A stretch of DNA of 64,000 nt from JBBROS01 sp965213855 (GTDB lineage Bacteria; Pseudomonadota; Alphaproteobacteria; Acetobacterales; Acetobacteraceae), in NCBI GenBank assembly GCA_965213855.1, contig CBDCAA010000008.1, forward strand, positions 372,001 through 436,000, given 5' to 3'. Position numbers and translations under genes: made by a program. The notes beneath the pieces were generated by a model. The model was not told the origin of the DNA. It saw only the letters and a list, made by a program, of their open reading frames with translations, and searched no databases. Shown in pieces: positions 18,444-27,797 of the stretch. Numbering within the stretch: the stretch's first letter is position 1; every line of letters starts with the position of its first letter.

Positions 18444-19397
18444 TCACGTTCCGAGCAGGTGCTGGCGGGCGCGGCCGTACTCGGACGCGAGGCGGTCGAC
18501 CAGCGCGGCCGCGGGCACGACGCCATGCACGGCGCCGATGCCCTGGCCGGACCCCCAAATGTCCTTCCAGGCACGGACGCGCTTGTCGCCGAAGTTCATG
18601 GCCGACGGGTCCGAGCGCGGCAGGTTGTCGGGGTCCAGGCCGGCGGCGATCAGGCTCGGGCGGAGGTAGTTGCCGTGAACGCCGCTGACAACGTCGGTGT
18701 ACACGATGCTTGATGCGGTGCCGTCGACGATGGCCTGCTTGTAGGCGCCATCGGCGTTGGCCTCGGCCGTGGCGATGAAAGCGGAGCCGACATAGGCGAG
18801 GTCGGCGCCCATGGCGCGGGCGGCGAGGATGGCGGCGCCGGTCGCGATGCTGCCGGAGAGGGCGACCGGCCCGTCGAACCAGGCGCGGATCTCCTGCATC
18901 AGGGCGAAGGGCGACAGGGTCCCGGCGTGGCCACCGGCCCCTGCGGCGACGGCGATCAGCCCGTCGGCGCCCTTTTCGATGGCCTTGCGGGCGAAGCGGT
19001 CGTCGATGACGTCGTGCAGCACAAGGGCACCGGTGGCGTGGGCGGCCTGGTTCACCTCGGGCCGGGCGCCGAGCGAGGTGATGTAGAGGGGCACGCGATG
19101 ATCGGTGCAGACCTGCAGGTCGGCCTCGAGCCTGGCATTGCTGCGATGGACGATCTGGTTCACGGCGAAGGGCGCTGCGGGCCGGTCCGGGTGGTGCGCA
19201 TCCCAGTCGGCGAGCGCGTCCTGGATGCGGCGGATCCACGCGCCGAGCTGGTCGGCGGGGCGGGCGTTGAGGGCGGGGAAGCTGCCGACGACGCCGGCCG
19301 TGCATTGGGCGATGACCAAGTCGGGGTTGCTGATGATGAACAGCGGCGACGCGATGACGGGGATGCGGAGCCGTTGCAGCAAGGCGGGCAGGGACAT
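18444..19397 (-). CDS. Nitronate monooxygenase / 2-nitropropane dioxygenase-like enzyme
   Basis: FMN-dependent TIM-barrel protein of 317 residues. The N terminus reads RIPVIASPLFIISNPDLV, then FAVNQIVHRSN, VPLYITSLGARPE, and the FMN phosphate site GADGLIAVAAGAGGHAG with the catalytic His position of class-I-like enzymes; VALSGSIATGAAILAARAMGADLAYVGSAF is the second phosphate loop. It oxidises alkyl nitronates or related substrates. The start is ATG 19397. It is divergent from the beta-oxidation gene, with a repeat-like sequence between them. Confidence 0.92.
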   Translation of the reverse strand: MSLPALLQRLRIPVIASPLFIISNPDLVIAQCTAGVVGSFPALNARPADQLGAWIRRIQDALADWDAHHPDRPAAPFAVNQIVHRSNARLEADLQVCTDHRVPLYITSLGARPEVNQAAHATGALVLHDVIDDRFARKAIEKGADGLIAVAAGAGGHAGTLSPFALMQEIRAWFDGPVALSGSIATGAAILAARAMGADLAYVGSAFIATAEANADGAYKQAIVDGTASSIVYTDVVSGVHGNYLRPSLIAAGLDPDNLPRSDPSAMNFGDKRVRAWKDIWGSGQGIGAVHGVVPAAALVDRLASEYGRARQHLLGT

Positions 19398-19433
19398 GGG
19401 CAGAGACTGCGCCAGCAACCTGCCTCTTGAAAG

Positions 19434-19535
19434 CCCCCTCTCTCTGGCGGAGGGTTGAGGGAGGGCCTGCGTTGCCCGCTGTCGCCCCAAGCGGGCCAAG
19501 ACCCTCGCCACGGGCGCGTCCCGGAGGGAGAGGGG
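19434..19535. repeat. About 100-bp element with imperfect inverted ends
   Basis: In the 153-base gap between two divergent genes, the left end CCCCCTCTCTCTGG (19434-19447) is roughly complementary to the right end CCGGAGGGAGAGGGG (19521-19535). Inside are further short AGGG and CCCT tracts. The pattern looks like a small dispersed extragenic palindrome; similar C/G-run hairpins occur near 26.4 and 36.9 kb. The right end borders the GGAGA ribosome binding site of the downstream gene. Confidence 0.4.
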
Positions 19536-19550
19536 AAGAGGAGACTGTCC

Positions 19551-21614
19551 ATGAGCATCGTGACCCTCAGCCAGCATGGCGACATCGCCGTCATCGCGAT
19601 GGACAGCCCGCCCGTGAACGCGCTCGGCATCGCGTTGCGGGAGGGGCTGATGGATGCGCTGCGGCGCGTGCCGGCCGGGACGCGGGCGGTCGTGCTGCAT
19701 GGGACCGCGCGGGCGTTCAGCGGCGGGGCGGACATCACGGAGTTCGGCAAGCCGGGGCGGGAGCCAAGCCTGCGGGCGGTGATCGCGGCGATCGAGGACG
19801 GGCCGGTGCCGGTGATCGCGGCGATCGAGGGCGTGGCGCTGGGCGGCGGGCTGGAGCTGGCGTTGGGGTGCCACGCGCGGGTCGCCGGGCCGGGTGCGAA
19901 GCTTGGGCTGCCTGAGGTGAAGCTCGGACTGTTGCCGGGCGGCGGCGGCACGCAGCGGCTGCCGCGGATCGCGGGGGTAGAGCGCGCGCTGGCGATGATC
20001 GTGACCGGCACGCCGGTGGGGGCGGCCGACGCGCTGGCGATGGGGCTGTTGGACGCGGTGCTCGAGGGCGAATTCCCCGCCGCCGCGATCGCGTGGGCGG
20101 CCGGGGATGTGCCGAAGCGGCGGGTGCGCGACCGGGACGAGGCGCTGCAGCCGGCGCGCGACGATGCAGGCCTGATCGACCGCGTGGCGGCGCCGCTGCT
20201 GAAGGCGTCGGGCGCCGAGGCGCCGCGTCAGTGCGTCGAGGCGGTGCGCGGGGCGGTCACGCTGCCATTCGACGAGGGCCTGGCGAACGAGCGGCGGCTG
20301 TTCGAGGCGCTGATGGCGGGCGACGAGAGCCGGGCGCAGCGGCACGCATTCTTTGCCGAGCGGGAGGCGCAGAAGGCGAGCCTGCCGGCGGGGACGCAGG
20401 CCCGGCCGATCGAGCGGGCGGCGGTGATCGGCGCCGGCACGATGGGCGGCGGGATCGCGATGTGCTTCGCCAACGCCGGCATCCCGGTGGTGGTGATCGA
20501 GACCGAGCAGGCCGCACTGGACCGCGGGCTGGCGCGCATCCAGGAGCTGTATGCCGGCAGCGCCAAGCGCGGCAGCATCACGGCGGCCGAAGCGGCCGCG
20601 CGCGGGGCGCGGATCACGGGCCAGGTGGGGCTTACGGACCTGCACGGGGCCGACATCGTGGTGGAGGCGGTGTTCGAGGAGATGGGTGTCAAGCAGGCGG
20701 TATTCCGCACGCTCGATGCGCTCGCCAAGCCGGGCGCGGTGCTGGCAACCAACACGAGCTATCTCGACATCGACCAGATCGCGTCCGCGACCAGCCGGCC
20801 CGGGGACGTGCTCGGGATGCACTTCTTCAGCCCGGCGAACGTGATGCGGCTGCTTGAGATCGTGCGGGGCGGGCAGACGAGCCCGGCGGTGATCGCGACG
20901 GCGCAGGCGGTGGGCAAGCGGCTGGGCAAGGTGTCGATCGTGGTGGGCAACTGCTTCGGCTTCGTCGGCAACCGCATGCTGGCGCGGCGTACGGAGGCGG
21001 CCGAGCGGCTGCTGCTGGACGGCGCGAGCCCGCAGGAGGTGGACGGTGCGTTGACGGCGTTCGGCTTCAAGATGGGGCCGTTCGCGATGGCGGACCTGGC
21101 CGGGCTCGATATCGGGATGCGCATCCGCAAGGCGTTCGGCAAGCGGGCGGCGGTGGCGGACGCGTTGTGCGACGCCGGGCGGTATGGGCAGAAGACCGGG
21201 AGCGGGTATTACGTCTACGCGGGCCGGACGGCGACGCCGGATCCGGCGGTGGACGCGATCATCGCGGACCAGGCGGCGAAGCTGGGCATCACGCGGCGCG
21301 CCATCGGTGAGACAGAGATCATCGAGCGTCTGGTCTACCCGATGATCAACGAGGGGGCGCGGATCCTGGAGGAGGGGATCGCGGAGCGGCCGGGTGACAT
21401 CGATGCGATCTGGCTGCACGGCTATAATTGGCCGGCCTGGCGCGGCGGGCCGATCTTCCATGCGGACCTGGTCGGCGCACGGCGGATCGCGAGCCGGCTG
21501 ATGGAGTTCGCGGCTGCGACCGGGGACGCGACGCTGCAGCCGGCGCCGCTGCTGGCGCGGCTGGCCGCCGAGGGGCACGGCTTCTTGGCTGGGGGCACGA
21601 AGCAGGCGGCGTGA
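19551..21614 (+). CDS. Bifunctional enoyl-CoA hydratase / 3-hydroxyacyl-CoA dehydrogenase (FadJ/FadB-like)
   Basis: Fused beta-oxidation enzyme of 687 residues: hydrates 2-enoyl-CoA and oxidises L-3-hydroxyacyl-CoA with NAD+. Residues 1-180 are crotonase (HGTARAFSGGADITEFG oxyanion loop, IEGVALGGGLELALGCH with the catalytic Glu region). From about residue 285 comes the Rossmann domain AAVIGAGTMGGGIAMCFANAG, then ATNTSYLDIDQIA, LGMHFFSPANVMRLLEIV and GNCFGFVGNRML, and a duplicated C-terminal domain. ATG 19551 follows AGGAGA. GTGA overlap with the acyl-CoA ligase gene suggests one unit that activates and degrades an acyl substrate. Confidence 0.95.
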   Translation: MSIVTLSQHGDIAVIAMDSPPVNALGIALREGLMDALRRVPAGTRAVVLHGTARAFSGGADITEFGKPGREPSLRAVIAAIEDGPVPVIAAIEGVALGGGLELALGCHARVAGPGAKLGLPEVKLGLLPGGGGTQRLPRIAGVERALAMIVTGTPVGAADALAMGLLDAVLEGEFPAAAIAWAAGDVPKRRVRDRDEALQPARDDAGLIDRVAAPLLKASGAEAPRQCVEAVRGAVTLPFDEGLANERRLFEALMAGDESRAQRHAFFAEREAQKASLPAGTQARPIERAAVIGAGTMGGGIAMCFANAGIPVVVIETEQAALDRGLARIQELYAGSAKRGSITAAEAAARGARITGQVGLTDLHGADIVVEAVFEEMGVKQAVFRTLDALAKPGAVLATNTSYLDIDQIASATSRPGDVLGMHFFSPANVMRLLEIVRGGQTSPAVIATAQAVGKRLGKVSIVVGNCFGFVGNRMLARRTEAAERLLLDGASPQEVDGALTAFGFKMGPFAMADLAGLDIGMRIRKAFGKRAAVADALCDAGRYGQKTGSGYYVYAGRTATPDPAVDAIIADQAAKLGITRRAIGETEIIERLVYPMINEGARILEEGIAERPGDIDAIWLHGYNWPAWRGGPIFHADLVGARRIASRLMEFAAATGDATLQPAPLLARLAAEGHGFLAGGTKQAA

Positions 21615-23231
21615 GCCGGAGCATGCCCGGGCGCCCGTTCGCGTGGGAGGCGACGTATCCGCCAGGGGTGCGGTGGGACGTGCCACTCGATCCGACGACG
21701 CTGCCTTCGCTGCTGGACGCGGCGGTCGCCGCGCATGGGGGCGCGGCCCGCGATCACGTTCCGGGACCGGACGATGACGTATGCCGCGCTGGGCGCGCGG
21801 GTGGAGCGGCTGGCGCGGGGGCTGCACGGGATGGGCGTGCGGGCCGGCGATGCGGTGGCGCTGCTGCTGCCGAACAGCCCGGCCCATCCGGTCGCGTTCT
21901 TTGCGGCGCTGCGGCTGGGCGCCCGCGTGGTGCACCTGTCCCCGCTCGACCCGGCGCGGGCGGTGGCGCGCAAGCTGGCCGATAGCGGTGCCGGCACGCT
22001 GATCACGACCAACCTGCCCGGCGTGCTGCCCCAGGCTCTGGCGGCGGACGGCGTGCGGCTGGTGGTGGCCGATGACGGCGAATGGGGGCCGTCGCCGGAC
22101 GCGGCACCGATGCCGGGGGGCGTGTTGGCACTCTCGGCGCTGGACGGGCCTGCGGTGGCTTGGCCGGATGCCGACCCGGACGAGGTCGCGCTGCTGCAGT
22201 ACACGGGCGGGACCACCGGGCAGCCGCGGGCGGCGCAGTTGACGCATGCGAACCTGACGGCGGCGGTGGCGATCTACGATGCCTGGAACAACGGGCAGGG
22301 GCGGCGCTTCCGGCCCGGCGACCGGATGCTGTGCGTGCTGCCGCTGTTCCATATCTACGCCCTGACGGCGGTGCTGCTGCGCGCGGTCGCCAACGGGGTG
22401 GAGATGGTTCTGCACGGGCGGTTCGACCGCGATGCGGTGCTGGACGCGATCGAGCGAGGGCGGTGCACGCACCTGAACGGGGTGCCGACGATGTGGATCG
22501 CGCTGACGGGGGCACCGGGGATCGAACGGCGCGATCTGTCGAGCCTGCGTGTGGTGAGCTCCGGCGGCGCCGCGCTGCCGCACGAGGTGGGGGAGCGGTT
22601 CCATGCGCTGACCGGGCTGCGGCTGGGCGGCGGGTGGGGCATGACGGAGACGTCGCCCGCGGGGACGAACCTGCTGCCGGACCGGGCGGCGATGCCCGGC
22701 GAGATCGGGGTGCCGCTGCCGGGGGTGGAGTTGGAGGTCGTGGCGTTGGACGACACGGGGCGGCGAGTGCCGGACGGCGAGGTGGGCGAGCTGCGCGTGC
22801 GCGGGCCGAACGTGACGCGGGGCTATTGGAACCGGGCGGAGGAGAACGCGGCGGCATTCGTCGACGGCTGGTTCCTGACCGGCGACGTGGGGCGGATGGA
22901 GCCGGACGGCCGGTTCGTGCTGGTGGACCGGAAGAAGGACATGATCATCAGCGGCGGCTTCAACGTGTATCCGCGCGCGATCGAGGACGCGATCCACGAG
23001 CACCCAGACGTGCGGGAGGCGGCTGTGATCGGGGTGGCGGACGCGTATCGAGGCCAGGCGGCGAAGGCGTTCGTCGTGATGCGGGACGGGACGGAGGCGC
23101 TGACCTTGGAGGCGCTGCGCGCGTTCCTGGCGGAGCGGCTGGGGCGCCACGAGCTGCCGGCGCTGCTGGAGGTGCGAGAGAGCCTGCCGCACACGCCGGT
23201 GGGAAAGCTGGCGAAGCGGGAACTGGAGTAG
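21611..23231 (+). pseudogene. Acyl-CoA ligase (AMP-forming), frameshift near the N terminus
   Basis: ANL-superfamily ligase: forms acyl-AMP then acyl-CoA. Translation probably starts at GTG 21611 (overlapping the previous stop) or ATG 21623, giving FAWEATYPPGVRWDVPLDP, but at 21736-21741 a run of five G shifts the frame; conserved sequence resumes one phase over as ARPAITFRDRTMTYAAL. From there all motifs are intact: P-loop LLQYTGGTTGQPRAAQ, GGWGMTETSPAG, GWFLTGDVGRME, DRKKDMIISGGFNVYP and the catalytic lysine near HTPVGKLAKRELE. If the indel is real, a start at ATG 21735 would still give a protein lacking only about 40 N-terminal residues. Confidence 0.85.
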
Positions 23232-23392
23232 ATGGGCGCGCCGTCCGTGTGGGCTTGATCAGACGGATGTCGCCCGAACTACGGTCTCGGCGGTCGGGCT
23301 ATCACAGAGGCTGACGTCCGCGGCCGTGCGTCCAGTCCGCATCGTAAACGGTGTCGTCAGGTTCGAGGGATCAAGAGCTCGGGGTTCGCAGT

Positions 23393-24304
23393 ATGGTTGC
23401 CAGACATATCGTGGCGTTCTTGGCAGCGGTCCTACCGATCGGATGCGCTGCGCCGCTAGAGCGGCCGGCCGTGCCAGGTCCGGTCGCGGCGCCGAGCGGG
23501 CGATGGCGGGAGCAGGGGTATTGGCTGGCCGCCCAAGACAGCGACGGCACGCCGCGGCTCATCTATGCCCAGGTCTGCCGTCCCGAGGGGAGCGGCCCCT
23601 TCCGCGTCGTCGTGCTCAATCATGGCACCGGTCCCGACCGTCCCGTCTTGCAGCCTGTCGCCTGCGACAGCGAGGCAGCAGGTTGGTTCTTGCGCCGCAA
23701 CCTTTTGATCGTGGCGCCGATCAGGCGGGGCTTCGGCGTCACCGGCGGTGCCTGGGGGGAAGACCTGGCCCGGCGTGGGCCTGGTTGCGACGGCGTGGAC
23801 CCGTATCGCCAAGCGATCGAGACTGCGCGCGACATTGCCGCCGCTGTCGAATTCGCGACGGCGCTCCCTGAAGCCCGGCCGGACGGTGCGATCGTGGTGG
23901 GGCAGAGCACCGGCGGTTACGGCACCATCGCCTATGCCAGCCAGCCGCATCCGAAGGTCGCAGCGCTCGTGAATTTCGCCGGTGGCCGTGGCGGCAGGGT
24001 GGGCGGCAACATCGGCAACGTATGCCACCCGGAGCGCCTCGTGGAGGCTGCCGGCCGGTTCGGCAGCACGGCAGGGTCGACGCCCATGCTGTGGCTCTAC
24101 GCCACCAACGACCAGTTCTTTTCGCCGGACCTGGGCCGCGCCATGCACCAGGCCTTCACGGCCGCGGGCGGCAAAGCCGAGTTCGTGGAAACCGGCCTGT
24201 CTGGTTTCGACGGTCACGGGAGCTTCAGGAGCACCGGCGGTTCACAGCGATGGGGGCCCATCCTGGACCGATACCTGGCCCAGCAGTTCGGCGCGCGCAG
24301 TTGA
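23393..24304 (+). CDS. Secreted alpha/beta-hydrolase (dienelactone hydrolase-like)
   Basis: The 303-residue product begins with a hydrophobic export signal (IVAFLAAVLPIGC) whose Cys could be a lipoprotein site, although Pro at -3 is unusual. The hydrolase fold shows FRVVVLNHGTGPDRP, the nucleophile elbow VVGQSTGGYG, WLYATNDQFF for the acidic residue and GFDGHGSF for the catalytic His. The substrate is unknown. The gene stands alone, less GC-skewed than its left neighbour, just before the toxin-antitoxin pair. Start ATG 23393 is chosen because it begins the signal; an in-frame GTG at 23351 adds a hydrophilic leader. Confidence 0.8.
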   Translation: MVARHIVAFLAAVLPIGCAAPLERPAVPGPVAAPSGRWREQGYWLAAQDSDGTPRLIYAQVCRPEGSGPFRVVVLNHGTGPDRPVLQPVACDSEAAGWFLRRNLLIVAPIRRGFGVTGGAWGEDLARRGPGCDGVDPYRQAIETARDIAAAVEFATALPEARPDGAIVVGQSTGGYGTIAYASQPHPKVAALVNFAGGRGGRVGGNIGNVCHPERLVEAAGRFGSTAGSTPMLWLYATNDQFFSPDLGRAMHQAFTAAGGKAEFVETGLSGFDGHGSFRSTGGSQRWGPILDRYLAQQFGARS

Positions 24305-24398
24305 CCCGGGCATGGGCAAGCTTTCCAAGTGTGAACTCGATTGAGCTTGCATGCGCGTCACCCGCCGACCATCTTACCGTATCTTACCGAGGCTCACG

Positions 24399-24680
24399 AT
24401 GGTATCGTCCGAGAACACCACAGTCGTGTCGACCAAGGGTCAGGTCATCCTACCCAAGCCCGTCCGGGACCAGCTTCAGTGGGAGGCGGGAACGCGGCTG
24501 CTTGTCGAGCTCACGGCGGAAGGTGTGATGCTGAAGCGGGCAGTGCCTGACTTCGCGCCGACCCGGCCGGAGGATGTGTTTGGTCGTCTGGTCTACACAG
24601 GCCCGCCAAAGTCGATCGAGGAGATGGACGCCGGGATCACTGCCGAACTTAAGGCGCGGCATGCGCGCGGTCGATACTAA
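24399..24680 (+). CDS. AbrB/MazE-type antitoxin
   Basis: 93-residue protein with an N-terminal swapped-hairpin AbrB DNA-binding domain (TTVVSTKGQVILPKPVRDQLQW, then GTRLLVELTAEGVMLKR). The C-terminal half (PTRPEDVFGRLVYTGPPKSIEEMDAGI) is the part expected to bind and neutralise the toxin. It overlaps the PIN toxin gene by 20 bases, the usual order antitoxin-toxin. By analogy it would repress its own promoter together with the toxin; the region just upstream (TTACCGTATCTTACCG) contains a direct repeat of TCTTACCG/ATCTTACCG that could be an operator. Confidence 0.9.
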   Translation: MVSSENTTVVSTKGQVILPKPVRDQLQWEAGTRLLVELTAEGVMLKRAVPDFAPTRPEDVFGRLVYTGPPKSIEEMDAGITAELKARHARGRY

Positions 24681-25050
24681 CGTCCTCGTCCGCTTCCTGA
24701 CCGGCGACGACCCGGGCCAGGCGGCAAAAGCGCGCGCAGTTGTCGAGCATGAACCGGTCTTTATCTCCCGGACGGTGCTGCTCGAAACCGAGTGGGTTCT
24801 GCGGCGCGTCTATGCGTTTGCGCTGCCGGCCGTGTTGTCTGCTCTTCGCGGTCTCGCCGGCCTCTCGACGGTCACCATAGAAGACTCGGCGATGACGGCC
24901 CGCGCAATGGCGTGGGCCGACGTCGGCATGGACTTTGCGGACGCCATGCACCTCGCGGCCGCGCACCACTGCGAGGGGTTGCTCACGTTAGACAAGCGGT
25001 TCGTGCGCGCGGCAGCGCGGATCGAGAGCGCTCCGGTATCGGCCCTATGA
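24661..25050 (+). CDS. PIN-domain toxin ribonuclease (VapC type)
   Basis: 129-residue PIN domain. The acidic metal-binding residues are present in AVDTNVLVRFL (Asp4), LLETEWVLRR (Glu) and GMDFADAMHLAAA (two Asp), with the later acidic position in LTLDKRF. VapC toxins cleave tRNA or rRNA sites when freed from the antitoxin; which RNA is cut here cannot be predicted. The ATG lies inside the end of the antitoxin gene. The pairing of an AbrB-type antitoxin with a PIN toxin is a standard VapBC arrangement. Confidence 0.92.
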   Translation: MRAVDTNVLVRFLTGDDPGQAAKARAVVEHEPVFISRTVLLETEWVLRRVYAFALPAVLSALRGLAGLSTVTIEDSAMTARAMAWADVGMDFADAMHLAAAHHCEGLLTLDKRFVRAAARIESAPVSAL

Positions 25051-25140
25051 TCCTGCCGCATACCCCGACCCTTGCCTCATCCCGAATACAGTGCACCTTC
25101 ACCGCAAGGCCGCGACAAGCCGAGCTGAGGGAGACATGCG

Positions 25141-26337
25141 ATGGACCTGAACTTCACCCCTGAAGAAACGGCGTTCCGGGAGCGGATGCGGGCGTTCTTT
25201 GCGACGGAGATCCCGGCAGCGATCACCGAACAGGTGAAGCGGGGCGAGCATGTGCCGCGGGAGAGCCAGGTGACGGCGCAGCGGATCATGAACGCGCATG
25301 GGCTGGCGGTGCCGCACTGGCCCGTGGAGTGGGGCGGGCAGGGGTGGTCGCCGGTGCAGCTGTATATCTACCAGGACGAGATGCAGCAGGCTTGCGTGCC
25401 GCCGCCGCTGGGGTTCAACGCCAACATGGTGGGGCCGGTGATCGCGCAGTTCGGGAGCGAGGCGCACAAGAAGCAGTTCCTGCCGGCGACGGCGAACCTG
25501 GACATCTGGTGGTGCCAAGGCTTCTCCGAGCCGGGCGCCGGGTCGGACCTGGCGTCGTTGCGGACGAGCGCGGTGCGGGACGGCGACCACTTCGTGGTGA
25601 ACGGGCAGAAGACCTGGACGACGCTCGCCCAGTATGCGGACTGGATCTTCTGCCTGGTGCGGACCGATCCGGCGGCCAAGAAGCAGCAAGGGATCAGCTT
25701 CCTGCTGATCGACATGAAGACGCCCGGGATCACGGTCCGGCCGATCGTGACGATCGACGGATCGCGCGAGGTGAACGAGGTGTGGTTCGACGACGTGCGG
25801 GTGCCGGCGGAGAACCTGGTGGGCGAGGAGAACAAGGGCTGGGACTACGCCAAGTTCCTGCTGGGCAACGAGCGCACCGGGATCGCCCGGGTGGGCGTGA
25901 GCAAGGCGCGGGTGCGGCGGATCAAGCAGCTGGCGGCGCTGGAGCGGGTCGGCGACCGGCCGCTGCTGGAGGAGCCGCACTTCCGGGAGAAGCTGGCGCA
26001 GGTGGAGATCGAACTGAAGGCGCTGGAAATGACGCAGTTGCGGGTGGTGGCTGATGAGCGGCACCGGGACGCGGGCCGGCCCAACCCGGCCAGCTCCATC
26101 CTGAAGCTGAAGGGCAGCGAGCTGCAGCAGGCGACGACGGAGCTGCTGATGGACGTGGTGGGGCCGTATGTGCTGCCGTATGGCGACCCCGAGGAGGGGA
26201 GCAACGAGCCGCCGGTCGGGCCGGAGTTCGCGGCCGAGGCGGCGCCGACCTACTTCAATTGGCGCAAGATCTCGATCTATGGCGGGTCCAACGAGATCCA
26301 GCGCAATATCGTGGCCAAGGCGATCCTGGGGTTCTGA
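25141..26337 (+). CDS. Acyl-CoA dehydrogenase
   Basis: FAD-dependent flavoenzyme of 398 residues that introduces the 2,3-double bond into an acyl-CoA. FAD/substrate segments WWCQGFSEPGAGSDLASLRT, NGQKTWTTLAQYADW, and the C-terminal ISIYGGSNEIQRNIVAKAILGF are intact. The extended form with the LLIDMKTPGITVRPI strand resembles the ACAD clade often found in steroid, terpenoid or aromatic side-chain degradation. Start ATG 25141 follows GGGAGAC. It precedes the AtuA genes by 83 bases containing a hairpin repeat, suggesting but not proving co-transcription. Confidence 0.96.
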   Translation: MDLNFTPEETAFRERMRAFFATEIPAAITEQVKRGEHVPRESQVTAQRIMNAHGLAVPHWPVEWGGQGWSPVQLYIYQDEMQQACVPPPLGFNANMVGPVIAQFGSEAHKKQFLPATANLDIWWCQGFSEPGAGSDLASLRTSAVRDGDHFVVNGQKTWTTLAQYADWIFCLVRTDPAAKKQQGISFLLIDMKTPGITVRPIVTIDGSREVNEVWFDDVRVPAENLVGEENKGWDYAKFLLGNERTGIARVGVSKARVRRIKQLAALERVGDRPLLEEPHFREKLAQVEIELKALEMTQLRVVADERHRDAGRPNPASSILKLKGSELQQATTELLMDVVGPYVLPYGDPEEGSNEPPVGPEFAAEAAPTYFNWRKISIYGGSNEIQRNIVAKAILGF

Positions 26338-26377
26338 GGGACGCGGCGGGTCTGGTCTGGCCCCAACCCACCCCCGG

Positions 26378-26398
26378 CCCCTCCCTGGAAGGGAGGGG
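26378..26398. repeat. Extragenic C/G-run hairpin
   Basis: Arms CCCCTCCC (26378-26385) and GGGAGGGG (26391-26398) around a five-base loop, preceded by CCCACCCCCGG. Almost the same core and left flank recur at 36906-36940, also in a short intergenic gap, indicating a dispersed repeat family. Confidence 0.5.
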
Positions 26399-26420
26399 AG
26401 AAGCAGCGGAGATGGCGTAA

Positions 26421-27797
26421 ATGGCTTCGCGGCCGTTCCTGATGGGGTGTGGGGCCGGGTTCTCGGGGGACCGGGTGGATGCGCCGGTTTCGGTCGTCGA
26501 GGCGATCGCGCGGGCTGGCGGGCCGGGAGCGATCATGTTCGAGACGTTGGCGGAGCGGACGCTGGCGTTGGGGCATGTCGCGCGCCGGGCGGACCCGGCG
26601 CTCGGCTACGAGCCGCTCCTGGCCGAGCTGGTCGGGCCGGTGCTGCCGTCGTGCATCCGGGCGGGCATCCCGATCGTGGGTAATTTCGGCAACGCGAACC
26701 CGGCGGCGGCCGCGGCGCTGCTGCAGGGGCTGGCGGAAACGGCGGGGCTTGGGAAGCTGCGGATCGCGGTGATCGAGGGCGACGACGTCGCCGAGCAGAT
26801 CACCGTTTCGGACCTGGAGGTGTGGGAGGGCGACGCGAGCCTGTCGCGCAACCTCGATGGGCTGATCGCCGCCAACGTCTATCTGGGCGCGCGCCCGATC
26901 GCCGATGCGTTGCGGTCGGGGGCGCAGGTGGTGGTGACGGGCCGGGTGGCAGACCCGTCCTTGGCGCTTGGGCCGCTCGTCGCGCATTTCGGCTGGTCAT
27001 GGGACGATTGGGACCGGTTGGCGGCAGGCACGCTCGTGGGGCACCTGCTGGAGTGCGGCAGCCAGGTGACAGGCGGATACTTCGCCGATCCCGGGTTCAA
27101 AGATGTGCCGCGGCCCGAGGCGATCGGTTTCCCGATCGCGGAGGTCGACGCGGACGGGTCGTGCACGATCACCAAGGCGCCGGGCACGGGGGGCTGCGTG
27201 ACGGTGCGGACGGTGACCGAGCAGGTGCTGTACGAGGTGCACGACCCGGCGGCCTACCTGACCCCCGATGTCACTCTGGACGTGACGGGGCTGCGGCTGC
27301 GGCAAGACGGGCCGGACCGGGTGCGGGTTGAGGGGGCGCGGGGGCATCCGGCGCCGCCGAGCCTGAAGGCGACGGTGTCGTTCGAGGGCGACTGGATCGG
27401 CGAGGCGGAGATCTCCTATGCCGGGCCCAACGCGCTCGCCCGCGCGCGGTTGGCGGCAGACGTGATCGGCAAGCGGCTGGACGGGCGCGGGCTCGATCTG
27501 CGGCGGCGGCTGGACCTGATCGGCACGCAAAGCGTGTTCGACGACGACCGGGGCCAGCTGGCCGCGGCGCACGGGTCAGCGAACGCGGTGGCGGAGCCGT
27601 CGGAGGTGCGGATGCGGCTTGCGGTGTCAGGTGCGACAAGGCCGCCGGTGGACCAGGCGGTGCAGGAAGTGCTGGCGCTGCTGTGCTGCGGCCCGGCCGG
27701 GGGCGGCGGGATGCGGTCGCAGGTGCGCAATCGGGTGCGCACGCTGTCGTGCCTCGTGCCGCGCAACCGGGTGAGCCCGCAGGTCGTGTTTCCATGA
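26421..27797 (+). CDS. AtuA-like (DUF1446) acyclic terpene utilisation protein
   Basis: 458-residue DUF1446 protein. The family hallmark regions are LMGCGAGFSGDRVDAP, GAIMFETLAERTLALG, PIVGNFGNANPAAAA, VVVTGRVADPSLALGPL and VTGGYFADPGFKDVP. AtuA is genetically required for citronellol/geraniol catabolism in Pseudomonas, but its biochemical activity is not established, and many homologues act on other branched or aromatic acids. The start ATG 26421 follows GGAGATGGCGTAA. The AtuA C-terminal ferredoxin-fold part is encoded separately by the next gene, reached through an ATGA overlap. Confidence 0.93.
   Translation: MASRPFLMGCGAGFSGDRVDAPVSVVEAIARAGGPGAIMFETLAERTLALGHVARRADPALGYEPLLAELVGPVLPSCIRAGIPIVGNFGNANPAAAAALLQGLAETAGLGKLRIAVIEGDDVAEQITVSDLEVWEGDASLSRNLDGLIAANVYLGARPIADALRSGAQVVVTGRVADPSLALGPLVAHFGWSWDDWDRLAAGTLVGHLLECGSQVTGGYFADPGFKDVPRPEAIGFPIAEVDADGSCTITKAPGTGGCVTVRTVTEQVLYEVHDPAAYLTPDVTLDVTGLRLRQDGPDRVRVEGARGHPAPPSLKATVSFEGDWIGEAEISYAGPNALARARLAADVIGKRLDGRGLDLRRRLDLIGTQSVFDDDRGQLAAAHGSANAVAEPSEVRMRLAVSGATRPPVDQAVQEVLALLCCGPAGGGGMRSQVRNRVRTLSCLVPRNRVSPQVVFP

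Noticed and set aside
18444..23192. 1582-codon open frame on the minus strand across the beta-oxidation and ligase genes
   Set aside because: Only its last 318 codons (18444-19397) are real; the rest is His/Arg/Pro-rich antisense of fadJ-like and ligase genes, a known effect of high third-position GC.
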